Of a DNA stretch of 64,000 bases, positions 1 through 10,700 are shown one piece after another. The stretch spans positions 128,164-192,163 of the forward strand of contig NZ_ABOX02000001.1 in NCBI RefSeq assembly GCF_000172555.1, in the 5' to 3' direction. The position numbers were made by a program, and so were the translations under genes. Every line of letters begins with the position of its first letter. Position 1 is the first letter of the stretch. The notes under the pieces were generated by a model that did no database searches, was not told where the DNA came from, and saw nothing but the letters and a program-made list of their open reading frames with translations. The stretch comes from Pedosphaera parvula Ellin514 (lineage in GTDB: Bacteria > Verrucomicrobiota > Verrucomicrobiia > Limisphaerales > Pedosphaeraceae).

Positions 1-549
1 TGCAATTCAACTGGTATATCGTCCGGTGGCAGCGGTGGTGCTAGCCCACAGCAATCCGTGCAGAACTTCCAGCCCACCGGCAATGGTTGCTTCTCTCCGG
101 ACACGCTGGTGTTAATGTCCGATGGCACCCAAAAACCGATCGCGGAGGTGAAGACCAACGACATCGTGCGGACTGGTGTTCGCACAGAGAACACAGCCAT
201 GGTGAGCGGAGTCTTTACACTGGACTCTGACAGGCTGCATCGAATCAAATTTGAATCGAACAATGGTCATGCCAGAGCCGATTTGCTTGCGACAGAAGAG
301 CACTTGTTGTGGGTGGACGGCAAGGGTTGGACCGCGGCACAGAGCGTGCGTGCGGGCGATTACCTTTTCAACTCGCAAGGTGTGCGGGCCCAGATTGTGA
401 GCAATGAACGACTCAATCAGAAAATGAAGGTCTATACGCTTAGTCTTATGGGAGACACTGCATTCTATGCCAATGACCTTCTAGTCCACGAGTTGTGCGG
501 TGTCCCACCGCAGTTAAGCCAGGTGAATGCAACGGAGGTGGTGAAATGA
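1..549 (+). CDS. Hint-domain protein, C-terminal part (cut by left edge)
   Basis: The reading frame is open to base 1, so only the last ~182 residues are visible. A short Gly/Ser/Gln-rich stretch leads into a Hint (hedgehog/intein-type) autoprocessing domain. It opens with the block NGCFSPDTLV, where the Cys is the expected splice/cleavage nucleophile, and continues with IAEVKTNDIV. It has a TEEHLLWV block (the conserved internal His) and ends with YANDLLVHELCG. The usual C-terminal His-Asn of true inteins is missing, as in hedgehog-like Hint domains that only cleave at their N-side. Such domains often sit at the end of Rhs/YD or other secreted polymorphic proteins, but what precedes it cannot be seen. 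The stop overlaps the next start as ATGA, so the next gene is probably translationally coupled. Confidence 0.8.
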   Translation, partial: CNSTGISSGGSGGASPQQSVQNFQPTGNGCFSPDTLVLMSDGTQKPIAEVKTNDIVRTGVRTENTAMVSGVFTLDSDRLHRIKFESNNGHARADLLATEEHLLWVDGKGWTAAQSVRAGDYLFNSQGVRAQIVSNERLNQKMKVYTLSLMGDTAFYANDLLVHELCGVPPQLSQVNATEVVK

Positions 550-3500
550 ATGTTCCAACCTCATTAAAACGATTTACTGCAATTAAGATGATGTCTAAAC
601 AATCACAAACCAGAACGATGCCGGCAAAGGCCTGGAGGTTCCTTTTGAGCCTGGGTTTGCTTTGCCTGCCTCTTAACGGTTTCAGCCAGCAACAACAACA
701 AGGACTTTGCGCCCTGATCAAGATCGTGATCAACCAGGAGTTAACGCTGGAACGAGTGGGATTCCAGGCGACGCTGGAGATTACTGATAATGACGGCAAT
801 GATCCCATCACGGATTTTTCTGCAAATCTGACTTTCGAGAATCCGCAATTTTCCACTAATGGTGTGGTCAACGATGCCTCGAGTCTGTTTTTCGTTCAGC
901 CTCCAACAGTGGAAAACATTCAGAGTGTGAATGGCACCGGGGTAATCGGGCCGACGCAGAAAGCGCGCATCACCTGGTTTATCATTCCGAAGATCAGTGC
1001 CGGTGGAACCGACCCGAACGGCATCCGTTATAATGTAGGAGCGACCTTGAGCGGCAAATTGCGCGGGCTGGAGATTCCGCCCGAAGTGTTGAAAGCCTAT
1101 CCCGCTCCCATCTACGTGAAACCGGAACCGCAGTTGGAGATTACCTACTTCCAGCCCCGTGACGTGGTGGGCGATGATCCGTTCACACCGCAGGTCGAGA
1201 GCCCGATTCCTTTCACACTGGGTGTGTTGGTGAAGAACTCAGGCTATGGCGTGGCGCACAGCCTGGTCATTAATTCGCAACAACCCAAGATTGTTGAGAA
1301 CAAACAGAATTTGTTGATCATTGCGCAATTGCTGGGATCACGCATCAATGACTCAGCGCTCGCCAATGCAAATCTCGTGGTGAATCTGGGTGACCTTTTG
1401 CCCGGTCAGACCAAAAAGGGAGCCTGGGACATGATCACGTCGCTTTCTGGTGAATTTATTGAATTCAAGGCTTCCTATACACATTCCACGGAACTGGGTG
1501 GCTTGGATACCTCGATCATCAAATCATTGAATGCCTATTTGATCCTGCACGAAGTATTGAACGATCAACCGGGACGAGATTCGGTCAAGGACTTCCTGGC
1601 GGACAGCAGTGGAACTTTGGACCCTTTGGGCAACATGATTCCGGATGCCATTTACGAAAGTGAGGGAAATATTCTGCCGGTAAATACCCTCACCAATGTG
1701 GCGATTACCACTGCAGGCAATCCTTTTCAAATTACGCTGACGGCCGATAAGCAAGGGTGGGGATTCATTCGGCTGGCCGATCCCGGCCAGGCGAAGCTGC
1801 CGATTGGCAGCGTGGTTCGTTCCGACGGGAAGATACTCAATCCCAATAACGTCTGGACAAACATTCGTTACGACCAGAGCAATAACAAGCTTACGTATCT
1901 GAATATTTTGGATTTGGTGGACTTGAACACCTATACTTATACCGTCACCTATGCGAACATCGCAACCGATACGACTCCTCCGGTGACCACGCTTGGTTTC
2001 GCAGGTTCATCCACGTTCAGCGGTGGCAAATATTATATCACGCCAGACACACAGATGTATTTCATTTCGGATGACCAAAGTCCGGTCAGCATTTACTACA
2101 GCATTACCAACGGTCCCTTCCTGCCAGCCCTGCCTTTCAGCCTGAGCAACCCGGGGGAATACCCGATCGTTTATTATGCCAAGGATACCAGCAACAATCA
2201 GGAGACCAATCATACCGCGACGTTGGTGGTTTCCGGAGCTCAATCATTGGACTTTGCCAATGTGAATCTCCCATCGCAGCCGCTATTCGCAGCCGGGGAT
2301 GCCTCCTCGATCCGGCCTGGGACGGTGCCGATTTCATTCCAAGCCTTGCCTAATCCGACGGCAGTGAATGCTCAATTGGATATTTTCCAGGGCGTCGCAG
2401 CGTGGGCGACGGTTGGCGGAGTTCCGTCCTCGCCCACGGCGAATACCACGGCTTCGCTGCTCATTGGTGGGGACAACGTTGACTACTATATTTACAGCCT
2501 CAATGGTGGCGCCTGGAGCAGTGAACAAGCAGTCGGGGCACCGCTGAATCTTTCCAGCCTGCCGGCGGGAACGAATACGGTTGCGGTCTTGGGCCGCTCC
2601 CAATACGGAAGTTACCTGAACGCCAGCAATGCCGCGAGTGTGAGCTGGGTCATTAGTGCAACTGCTCCCGCAACCTTCATCGCTGGTGCACCGGCTACTC
2701 CGACGCGCAACACGTCGGCGGAGTTGTCCGTGGGCGGAGCAGGCGTTACCGCGTATCGTTGGACGATTAACAATGGATATTATCGGGCCGAGACCAACGT
2801 TGCGAGTGCCCTTACGTTCACGAATATCAGCGGCACACAACAAGTCGTTTCCGTGATTGGCAAGATTGCAGGCAATTATCAACTGACCAATAATGCGACC
2901 ACTGTTTCCTGGTTTATCAACCCGCTTTATGGCTATGACCTGTCCACGCTGCCCCTGGTGAAAAGCGTCACGCTGGCGAATATTGGCGGGGGATTAAATA
3001 CTTATAGCTGGGATGGACGGAATACGAACGGCACGATCATGCCTCCTGGTTGGTACAGCGTTCGCATCGCCCTGGTTGATTTACTCGGGCGGACCAATTT
3101 TACAACCCGTCTGGCACAAATCGGCGAACTCTCCGGCAATCGCACCGTGCTGGCGGATGTGGTGCGTGGGCCGAAGAATCCCCATGCACGAGGACGCTGG
3201 GCGGTGTGGGAGGATCAAAGCGATGGTTACTGGCAAATCTACGCTCAAGACTTGGGCAGCAGCAACAGCAGCATTTTGAAACTTACCACTGGTTTGCTCA
3301 GCCAGGAAAATCCGAAGACTGATGGGCGTTATGTGGTGTGGCAGGCGCGTCAGCCGAATGGCAATTGGGATATTTACGTCAAGGATCTAAACAGTGGCAC
3401 GCCGGCGCAGGCGGTCACCGCGACCTCGACGCAAGATGAAATCAATCCGAGCATCGATTGGCCATGGGTCGTTTACCAGAGCCGACCCACGAGCAGTTCG

Positions 3501-4583
3501 ACCGCACCCTGGCAGCTCTCCGCGTATAACTTGCTGGCGGCTCAAAAATTTGCCGTCGCTCCTTCGACGCAGGATGAACTTGACCCTGAGATTCAGGCGG
3601 GCAGGGTGGTGTGGCAGGATTTCCGTGATGTAGGCCCCGGTGAAATCTATTTCCGCAACCTCGAAGGAAATCAGTTGCGACGGATGACCACCAACTCGTT
3701 CGGCCAATATCATCCGGCAATATTCGACAACTGGATTGTCTGGCAGGACAACCGGAACGGTGAAGTTGATATTTATGGCTTTGATTTATTGCGGAATCGA
3801 GAAATCCAAATCACCAGCACGGCTGAAAATGAAACACGGCCTTACCTTGATGGTCCATGGCTGGTGTGTGAAGAGGATTCATTGGGAGCGCAGACGGGCA
3901 ACGCCCGCCTGATTCATCTGCCCAGTTTGCGAGCTGTGCCAGTGACCAGGACGGCTTCGTTAAAGGATCGTCCGGCGCTGGCGGGTGGTCGGGCCATCTG
4001 GCAGGAGACCGTGACCAATCAGTCGCGGATCGTGGCCGCCGATTTGCCGACGTTGCAACCGGTGTTCCAAAATCAAAATGCCATTGCCGTGACGGATGCG
4101 ATGGTGGCCTACGCCCAGAACGCCTACGGGTTGTTGAATGCCTGGAAAGCACAGGGAGTTTTGCAAATTACGCATTACACAGCCCTGGTCCCACAAGTCA
4201 CGAGTGAGACAGTCGTCCTGACAAATGGGATTGCAACCGGACCTAACTTTTCTCTGGTGCCCGGAACTTTCCTCTGGGTGAAATTTGACAGTCAACGCGT
4301 GCTGGATCTCGGCGTGAACAGCAGTCCGACTCTGAACCTGGCAACGGGTATCAATGTCTTCAGTTATACGCGATTCCCGAGCTCTTACAGTGCCTACCAA
4401 CTGCTGCGCCAACTAGGATTGAACAACGCGCGGTCGGTCCGCATGTTGGATTCGCAATCCGGACGATGGATGGTGGCGGAAGCTAAAAATGGTGGGCTGA
4501 TCGGCAATGATTTCAGCATTCCAGGAGTGGCTGTCCTTATGGTGGACGTGGTAAATCCGGTGAATCAATTTCAACCGCAGTAA
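546..4583 (+). CDS. Large secreted beta-propeller/Ig-like protein (1345 aa)
   Basis: Chosen start is the ATG at 546, which overlaps the upstream TGA and has GGAGGTG just upstream; a longer in-frame start at 495 exists but lacks this signal. The N-terminus has a signal peptide, the hydrophobic run FLLSLGLLCLPL followed by NGFSQ. The middle holds Ig-like and Thr/Ser-rich beta modules. A FlgD-like Ig stretch (YSWDGRNTNG) lies near residue 820. From about residue 860 to 1190 there are repeats of the type W-V-V-W-Q-x-x-x-x-G-x-x-D-I-Y, typical of TolB-like beta-propellers. It is an extracellular or periplasmic structural or binding protein; no catalytic motif was recognised. It lies in a compact run with the Hint, rhodanese and Fn3 genes, so joint expression is likely. 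Confidence 0.85.
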   Translation: MNVPTSLKRFTAIKMMSKQSQTRTMPAKAWRFLLSLGLLCLPLNGFSQQQQQGLCALIKIVINQELTLERVGFQATLEITDNDGNDPITDFSANLTFENPQFSTNGVVNDASSLFFVQPPTVENIQSVNGTGVIGPTQKARITWFIIPKISAGGTDPNGIRYNVGATLSGKLRGLEIPPEVLKAYPAPIYVKPEPQLEITYFQPRDVVGDDPFTPQVESPIPFTLGVLVKNSGYGVAHSLVINSQQPKIVENKQNLLIIAQLLGSRINDSALANANLVVNLGDLLPGQTKKGAWDMITSLSGEFIEFKASYTHSTELGGLDTSIIKSLNAYLILHEVLNDQPGRDSVKDFLADSSGTLDPLGNMIPDAIYESEGNILPVNTLTNVAITTAGNPFQITLTADKQGWGFIRLADPGQAKLPIGSVVRSDGKILNPNNVWTNIRYDQSNNKLTYLNILDLVDLNTYTYTVTYANIATDTTPPVTTLGFAGSSTFSGGKYYITPDTQMYFISDDQSPVSIYYSITNGPFLPALPFSLSNPGEYPIVYYAKDTSNNQETNHTATLVVSGAQSLDFANVNLPSQPLFAAGDASSIRPGTVPISFQALPNPTAVNAQLDIFQGVAAWATVGGVPSSPTANTTASLLIGGDNVDYYIYSLNGGAWSSEQAVGAPLNLSSLPAGTNTVAVLGRSQYGSYLNASNAASVSWVISATAPATFIAGAPATPTRNTSAELSVGGAGVTAYRWTINNGYYRAETNVASALTFTNISGTQQVVSVIGKIAGNYQLTNNATTVSWFINPLYGYDLSTLPLVKSVTLANIGGGLNTYSWDGRNTNGTIMPPGWYSVRIALVDLLGRTNFTTRLAQIGELSGNRTVLADVVRGPKNPHARGRWAVWEDQSDGYWQIYAQDLGSSNSSILKLTTGLLSQENPKTDGRYVVWQARQPNGNWDIYVKDLNSGTPAQAVTATSTQDEINPSIDWPWVVYQSRPTSSSTAPWQLSAYNLLAAQKFAVAPSTQDELDPEIQAGRVVWQDFRDVGPGEIYFRNLEGNQLRRMTTNSFGQYHPAIFDNWIVWQDNRNGEVDIYGFDLLRNREIQITSTAENETRPYLDGPWLVCEEDSLGAQTGNARLIHLPSLRAVPVTRTASLKDRPALAGGRAIWQETVTNQSRIVAADLPTLQPVFQNQNAIAVTDAMVAYAQNAYGLLNAWKAQGVLQITHYTALVPQVTSETVVLTNGIATGPNFSLVPGTFLWVKFDSQRVLDLGVNSSPTLNLATGINVFSYTRFPSSYSAYQLLRQLGLNNARSVRMLDSQSGRWMVAEAKNGGLIGNDFSIPGVAVLMVDVVNPVNQFQPQ

Positions 4584-4587
4584 AAGT

Positions 4588-5418
4588 ATGAAGTTTAATA
4601 AAATGAATATGCAACCACTGGCCTGGCTGGGCCTGTTTACGATGGTTGCCTGCAATGTCAGTGGCATCACGGTGGCGGAGTTGCAAGCCCGGCTCGCCAA
4701 AAGTGACAAGCTGACCATCATCGATGTGCGGTCACCGATCGCATTCACGCAAGGTCATATTCCCAATGCCATCAATGTTCCAGCTTCGCTGTGTGCGGAT
4801 AAGAAATTGCCGCCATTGGGGCAGGTGATTGTCTGTGGAGAGGGCCTGGGTCACGATTCGGCGGAGAGCGCCACTGTGACTTTGAATACTAAGCCAGGTA
4901 TCACCGCTGAGAAGCTGGATGGCGGCTATATCGCGTGGGAAGCCACGCAATCAGCGACGACAAGGGACAAAGGTTTGCAGCCGGAAGCGTTGAATTATAT
5001 CACCTATGCGCAGTTGAAGAACGTGACGAATGAGGACGTCGTGCTAGTGGATTTGCGCAAACAGCCGACGGCAGCGCGAACGGCTTTAGGTGGAACCAAC
5101 GCCGCTTCAGCAACAGCACTCAGTGACCTGGGCAAGGAATTTCCCGGTCTCCCGGTGACGCAAACACCCTTCAAAGCGACGCAACCGCAGAAATCAGCAA
5201 AAGCCCCGGCAACACCGTCGTTGATGGTGCTGATTGATAATGGCGATGGCAGTGCACAAAGCATGGCCCGAACCTTGAAGGCAAATGGCATTCAGCGCTA
5301 TGTGATTCTCGCGGGTGGTGAGGAAATCATTACCCGTAAAGGTCAATCCGGACTTCAGCGCAGCAGTTCCGGGTTCCTTTTTAAGAAGCCCAACGCCAAT
5401 CCCGCGACAACCAAATAA
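4588..5418 (+). CDS. Exported rhodanese-domain protein
   Basis: 276 aa. An N-terminal hydrophobic segment ends in MVACNVSG, which could be a signal peptide or a weak lipobox, so the protein is probably periplasmic. Residues ~28-112 form a rhodanese fold: LTIIDVRSP near the start, QGHIPNAINVP, a candidate active-site Cys in VIVCGEG and the closing LDGGYIAWE. The loop after the Cys (C-G-E-G-L-G) differs from the usual CxxGxR, so sulfurtransferase activity is uncertain. The C-terminal ~160 aa look like a second, degenerate rhodanese-like module with no catalytic Cys (VLVDLRKQ, VILAGGEE). It starts 4 bp after the previous stop and probably shares its transcript. Confidence 0.8.
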   Translation: MKFNKMNMQPLAWLGLFTMVACNVSGITVAELQARLAKSDKLTIIDVRSPIAFTQGHIPNAINVPASLCADKKLPPLGQVIVCGEGLGHDSAESATVTLNTKPGITAEKLDGGYIAWEATQSATTRDKGLQPEALNYITYAQLKNVTNEDVVLVDLRKQPTAARTALGGTNAASATALSDLGKEFPGLPVTQTPFKATQPQKSAKAPATPSLMVLIDNGDGSAQSMARTLKANGIQRYVILAGGEEIITRKGQSGLQRSSSGFLFKKPNANPATTK

Positions 5419-5422
5419 TTTC

Positions 5423-7297
5423 ATGTTCCCGGAAAAACCAAAATCATCTCAAACGAAGAGTCGGATGTTCAAAGCGCGACTGTTTGCTTTCGCGCTGTTA
5501 TTCGCCTTTTCGAGTTCCATCCAGGCGGTAAGCATCACGAACGTGACGGCAGTAAATATTACGCCCAGCAGCTTCTCGTTGGTCTGGCTAAGTTCCTCCG
5601 CATCCATAATTCCCACCGTTTCCGTTTTTGCCGATAGTGGAGGAGCAACGAACTTAAGCGGGCAGGTGGGAATTGAACTTTTTCCTTTGCACACGGGCGA
5701 CCCTTCATACACCAATACCTACCAGCGGCGATTGAATCAATCAATGTTGAGGCAGAAAAGTCTAAGCATGGGTGTATTGCACGTGCGGGTTTCAGGCTGT
5801 CTGCCCAATACCACTTATTACTACCGGATCCAGGTTACAGACACCAACAGCCAGCAGACGGTGGTTTATCCGAATTCAGGCGCCCTGCCTGCGGTAACCA
5901 CGGCGCTGGAAAATGGGTTTGTCACGCAATCAAAACAGTTGGTGATTAATCTGCCGGGCTTTGATCCGTCAGGGCTCATCGTAACACTTTCAAATTCAAA
6001 TTCTCCCAGCATCCTGGCGGCGGTGGCGGGAGATGGGGTGGCGAACAATCAAGTTTACTTCAATGTCAGCGATTTGCTTGCAAGCATTGGTGGCACCAAC
6101 TTTTCTCCGATGGGAAACCAGGAGTTTGCAGTTAAGTTTCTAAATTCCTCCCAAGGTTCTGCAGCGCAGACTTACAGCCTGTATTTCACCCCGGAATTTG
6201 GCGTCGGTCAGGACAATCTGTTTAATTACAATCAATTTTTATCGTTGAAAATTGGGAGCGCTCTTTTGCGGGCTGGAGACACTGTCAGCATTCCCATTGA
6301 GCTCAATGCCAGTAGTGTGACCAACTTCAGCTTTACCATGGACCTGGCCACGAATCGTTTTAGCAACATGACCTTGCAACCCCTTTCGCCCTCCCTGGGT
6401 TCAGCAACCTTGCAGGTGACCGCCTCAAATCGGATTCAAGTCAATATGTCCGCTGTTTCCGGACAGACCTTTCAAGGCGATCAACAGATTGCTCAATTCA
6501 ATTTTGTAACTGCCTCAAATCAGCCTTCGGCCTTCATCCAGCTTTCACCACGATCCGTTCAAGCACGCAACGTCGATTCCTCGGTAACCAGCAATATCCT
6601 TTTGCAAGATGGTAGAATGGTTGTCATTGGCAATGAGCCATTACTCGAGACTTCATTGGGAGCAAATCGCTCACGCAATCTGACACTTTATGGAAAACCT
6701 GGAGCGAGTTACCAAATCCAATATTGCACGAACATTGTGAACCCCCCGGCCTGGACATATTTGATGCGCGTGCCCATGACAAATCTTTCAGAGGTCTTTA
6801 CAGGCCTGGATGGCAGCAAAACTTCCATGTTCCTGCGCGCTTACGAATTTACTGCTTCCGACCCGATTCTTGATGTAGGACCGACGATTGGTGGCCTGCC
6901 ATCCATGATTTTGTATGGGACGCCATGGACAGCCTACGAGGTGGATTATGCGGCCAACCTTAATTTTCCCATCAACTGGAATTTGCTTGCGCGAGTCCCA
7001 CTTACAAATTCGTTTCAGTTCATTACCGGCATAAACTCGACCACTCCCAACTTATTTTATTGGACCCATCCACTGATTGCTGACCCGCCCATCATCGAGG
7101 CAAAGCGAGTCAACAACGTCAGATCATTAATGGTCTATGGCCAGGCCGGGACGAATTACGTCCTGCAATACTCGACCAATCTCTCAGGCACAGTGATTTG
7201 GAATCCATTGCTTAGCTACACGATGACGAACGGTTTCCAGTCCATCACGAACATAGCCAATACCAATCCGGCGATCTTTTATCGAATCAAGAAGTAG
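5423..7297 (+). CDS. Secreted Fn3/cohesin-like protein with C-terminal repeats
   Basis: About 624 aa from the ATG at 5423, which lies 4 bp after the rhodanese stop. An alternative ATG at 5465 gives a shorter, more typical signal peptide (FALLFAFSSSIQA); neither has a strong Shine-Dalgarno. After the signal comes an Fn3-like domain (SITNVTAVNITPSS) of the type seen before purple acid phosphatases. Around residues 270-400 is a cohesin-like beta domain (AGDTVSIPIELN). The last ~210 residues contain three related modules with the pattern 'YGKPGASYQIQYCTN...W', a module common at the ends of verrucomicrobial secreted proteins. No enzyme motif is visible. A surface or extracellular binding role is likely. 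Confidence 0.8.
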   Translation: MFPEKPKSSQTKSRMFKARLFAFALLFAFSSSIQAVSITNVTAVNITPSSFSLVWLSSSASIIPTVSVFADSGGATNLSGQVGIELFPLHTGDPSYTNTYQRRLNQSMLRQKSLSMGVLHVRVSGCLPNTTYYYRIQVTDTNSQQTVVYPNSGALPAVTTALENGFVTQSKQLVINLPGFDPSGLIVTLSNSNSPSILAAVAGDGVANNQVYFNVSDLLASIGGTNFSPMGNQEFAVKFLNSSQGSAAQTYSLYFTPEFGVGQDNLFNYNQFLSLKIGSALLRAGDTVSIPIELNASSVTNFSFTMDLATNRFSNMTLQPLSPSLGSATLQVTASNRIQVNMSAVSGQTFQGDQQIAQFNFVTASNQPSAFIQLSPRSVQARNVDSSVTSNILLQDGRMVVIGNEPLLETSLGANRSRNLTLYGKPGASYQIQYCTNIVNPPAWTYLMRVPMTNLSEVFTGLDGSKTSMFLRAYEFTASDPILDVGPTIGGLPSMILYGTPWTAYEVDYAANLNFPINWNLLARVPLTNSFQFITGINSTTPNLFYWTHPLIADPPIIEAKRVNNVRSLMVYGQAGTNYVLQYSTNLSGTVIWNPLLSYTMTNGFQSITNIANTNPAIFYRIKK

Positions 7298-7727
7298 GAG
7301 ATCTGACGGCGCCTGGCGGAGGTCAAATGACATTTGCCTGGCAGGAAATCTCTGCAACTCCAATGGACAGCGTTGCTTTTGTTCGACTTCGGTGGGTCCT
7401 GTGCCTTGCTGAATTACTCGAATCTTTTCCTCCCAATTAGCTAAAAAGCGTTAAGATAGTTCTCGAATTCTTTGGTTGGATTTGGATTGCCATTTTCGAA
7501 GGCTGTCCACCCTCTGTCATTTAGATTAGGCAGCGATAAGCTCCATTCCCCCCTTTGGTGACTACACTGTTGTTCACCACACGTGGCGTTTTGATCTTGA
7601 CGATTCATTGGATGGTGTTTAGAAGAAGCTATTCCACGCTTCACCAAGGAATTCTGTTGGCTGTTCAGCCGTTGAAACGTTCCATCACGCCTTATCCATG
7701 CTCCTTGATGGCAGCCCATTTTGAACT
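7298..7727. other. Intergenic stretch, 430 bp
   Basis: It separates the secreted-protein run from the large membrane-protein gene. Short frames exist on both strands but have no recognisable protein content. No convincing hairpin plus T-run or tRNA was seen. It probably holds the promoter of the 7728 gene. Confidence 0.4.
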
Positions 7728-10700
7728 ATGGAAGATAACAAAGGATTCAATGCAGGAGTCTGGACGTTGCTCTTCACTTTCGTGGCGGCCATATTTACTT
7801 ACATAGAGTTTGAGCCAAGGTTATCCAGTTCACGGCCTGCAGGAGGAGGGGACGCGGTTTCTTCTCTGATCGGCGATCAGAAATTTTCTTCCAGGTTATG
7901 GCAGGATCCACTTGGTGAGTCTCTGAAGGCTTCACCGCAGGATCTCACCGAGTGGAGCATCATGGGAAGCCAAATCCAAAATTTTATCGATCAAAAGTAT
8001 AACTGCTCGGTGATGGCTGTGATGGTCGAAGGTTTTTCGTATCCCGAGGACGTGGAAGTCCGATTGCGCCTGCGATATGCAGTGCAAACTGCTCTCGCCA
8101 GCGAAAATTATAAGCCCAACGATCGAAGCCATCTAGGCCTTGCCTCCGTCGGTTGGCCGGTTGGAGCCAGGCTGTTTGCAACCAATAATTCCACTGCAGA
8201 TCCGCAGAAGGACACCTCAAAATCAGATGAGGGCGGGAAGCTTCTCATCCCTTTCGAATGGTTCCTTGCTGATGATCTGAATACAAACAAGAGCGCAATT
8301 TTGGTACTCTGGTTGAAAGAAGAAGAATTTGCTGATTACCCGCTAACCCGTTTCGCCAGGCTTTTTGAAAAATTGAACCTTCCTGCCACGAACTCCACCC
8401 AGATAAAGCTCATCGGCCCCAGATCATCAGATACCCTTGCGAGAATGGTGCTGGATACGAATGTTCAGCCGTTCCGGGTATTATTGACGAATTTTGTAAT
8501 TTACTCCTCCGAAGCCACCGCCCCGGATGCCTTGATAATGCCTCGCGGCACCATAAATTACTGCACCAATTCAAGCCGTGCCAAAATCGAACAAGCGATT
8601 TGCGCAAACCTCGGCAGGAATGGTGCCTTTACCAATCTGATTGTCACTGATGAGGAACTTTCCCGTCAGCTCGTTCAGGAGTTGGTATTCAGGGGCGTTG
8701 ATACCACTCCCGACTCGGGTGACCACATAGTGCTGATTTCCGAAACAGATACTTCATACGGACGCTCGCTCCCAATTTGCTTTGCTGGAATGGCATCAGA
8801 TACCAACAGCCCTCCGGTTTGCGCGCTCTCTAAATTTCTTCTGAAAGTCGATAAATGGCCCACAAATTTTCTTCGTTTCGCTTACTTGCGCGGCCTGGAT
8901 GGCACTCTTGCAAAAACGGAATCCAAACCAGCGGAATCCAAAAATGCCGGATCGGCGCCCGCGAATCCCAGGGCCATCCGAAGTCTGGATGAATACGCCA
9001 AATCTGAAGGAGAATCCCAGTTCGACTACGCACGCCGCTTAACCAAGGAGTTGGAACTCAAAAACGAGTTGCTCAAAAAGGGCGGAAAAAAGATCAGAGC
9101 CATAGGAGTTCTGGGGAGCGACATATATGATAAATTGATTCTTCTGCAGGCTCTTCGGGCATCTTTTGGAGATGCGGTATTCTTTACCACCGATCTGGAT
9201 GCTCGTTATCTCGATCCGGAGCAGAATCCGATCACTCGTAATTTGATTGTGGCATCCTCCTATGGTTTGCAGCCGGATTGTAGCCTGAAACCTGCGATAC
9301 CCCGAGTCACACCCTTTCGAGATTGCTACCAAACCGCCGTATTTACCGCCTGCTTGAACGCACTGGGAGAACCTTCTGCTCGCAAAGGGCCAATCAGAAT
9401 GTTTGAAGTGGGAAGAACCCGTGCGGTGGAACTGGGCTGTGCGGGCCGGGCGGTACATGACGACCTGTTCCAGAATCTGGATATCAGTCCTCGTAAAATT
9501 TGGGGTTTCGCCATGATACTGATCGGTGCGATTGGGACTTTGGCTTTGCTCAGATCAGTATCGAGATTTCTTGCTGACCACTATCACCTTGTTTTCCAGC
9601 GACTCCATCTTTTCGTGCGATCTCTTTTGCCCATGAGAGTGGCATCGGCTGTCGCAACCGCACAGATGAACACCACCATCGCCTCGCAAACCCCGAACAC
9701 CCCGACCACCAACACAACCTCTCTGGAGTTTCGACTGGTAGCAATCGAAAGGAGGATGTCATTCTGGACGTCAGTAATTCTGCTGATGGGCATGGTTTTC
9801 ATCATGGGGATTATGTGGGTGGCATGGGTTCAACGCGGCCAACCCGATGCCGAACCCATCAAATTCAATGAGGGAGTCAGCATCTGGCCGACCGAAATCC
9901 TGCGGTTGGTGGCTGGCGTGCTATCATTTCTCTTCGTAGTTCGGTCGTGGTTCCTTTACAAGCGCCACCGGCTGAAACTTCGGGACAAGTACTTTGCTCA
10001 TTCTGAGTCACCCGCATCTGTCTCAACAAAGCGCAATTTGGCTGAAAGCTGCAAGTGTCTGTTTGATGCACTGCGTTCCTGGTGCAAAAGTGCATCATTT
10101 ACGAGTCTAAAAAAGTGGCGCACTGACTGTAGTATTAACTTCTGGCCAAAACCCGATGGAAACGTCGATGCGCAAAAGTTGTATGAAGCATTTTTAATAC
10201 GCGGAAAACTATCCAACCGACTCTGCCGGATTATTCCTACCTGCATTAGCTACCTGCTCCTGGGCTTCGGCGTTTTTCTCATATTTGGATTTCCGAATGT
10301 GCCCTCCCGCGGTCACGTCAGTGCGTTGGTTGACCGGCTTATGCTCGTCTCGTCGATCTTAGGCTATTCCTTTTTGGCATTCTACGTTGTCGACGCAACC
10401 CGGCTGACGGAGCGATTCATTACTTGTCTCAGCGAACAAAAAACCACATGGCCGGACAAAATCCTGAAAAGCTATGCTGAGGACCGTCACATGGATCCAG
10501 ACCATCTTCCGGGTTACCTGGATGTTGAATTTGTTGGTCTCCACACCAAGGCGATTGGAAAGCTGTTTAAATTTCCCTTCATTGTCCTCTCCATAATGTG
10601 GATCGCCCGCAACAAGTTTTTCGATAACTGGACCTGGCCTCTTCCCATGTCGATCATTTTTGGGCTGAATGCGATCATCGTTTTTCTTTGCGCATTTCTG

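Noticed and set aside
7441-7719. Minus-strand 92-codon frame in the gap before the membrane protein
   Set aside because: No recognisable protein pattern or start signal; likely chance frame.
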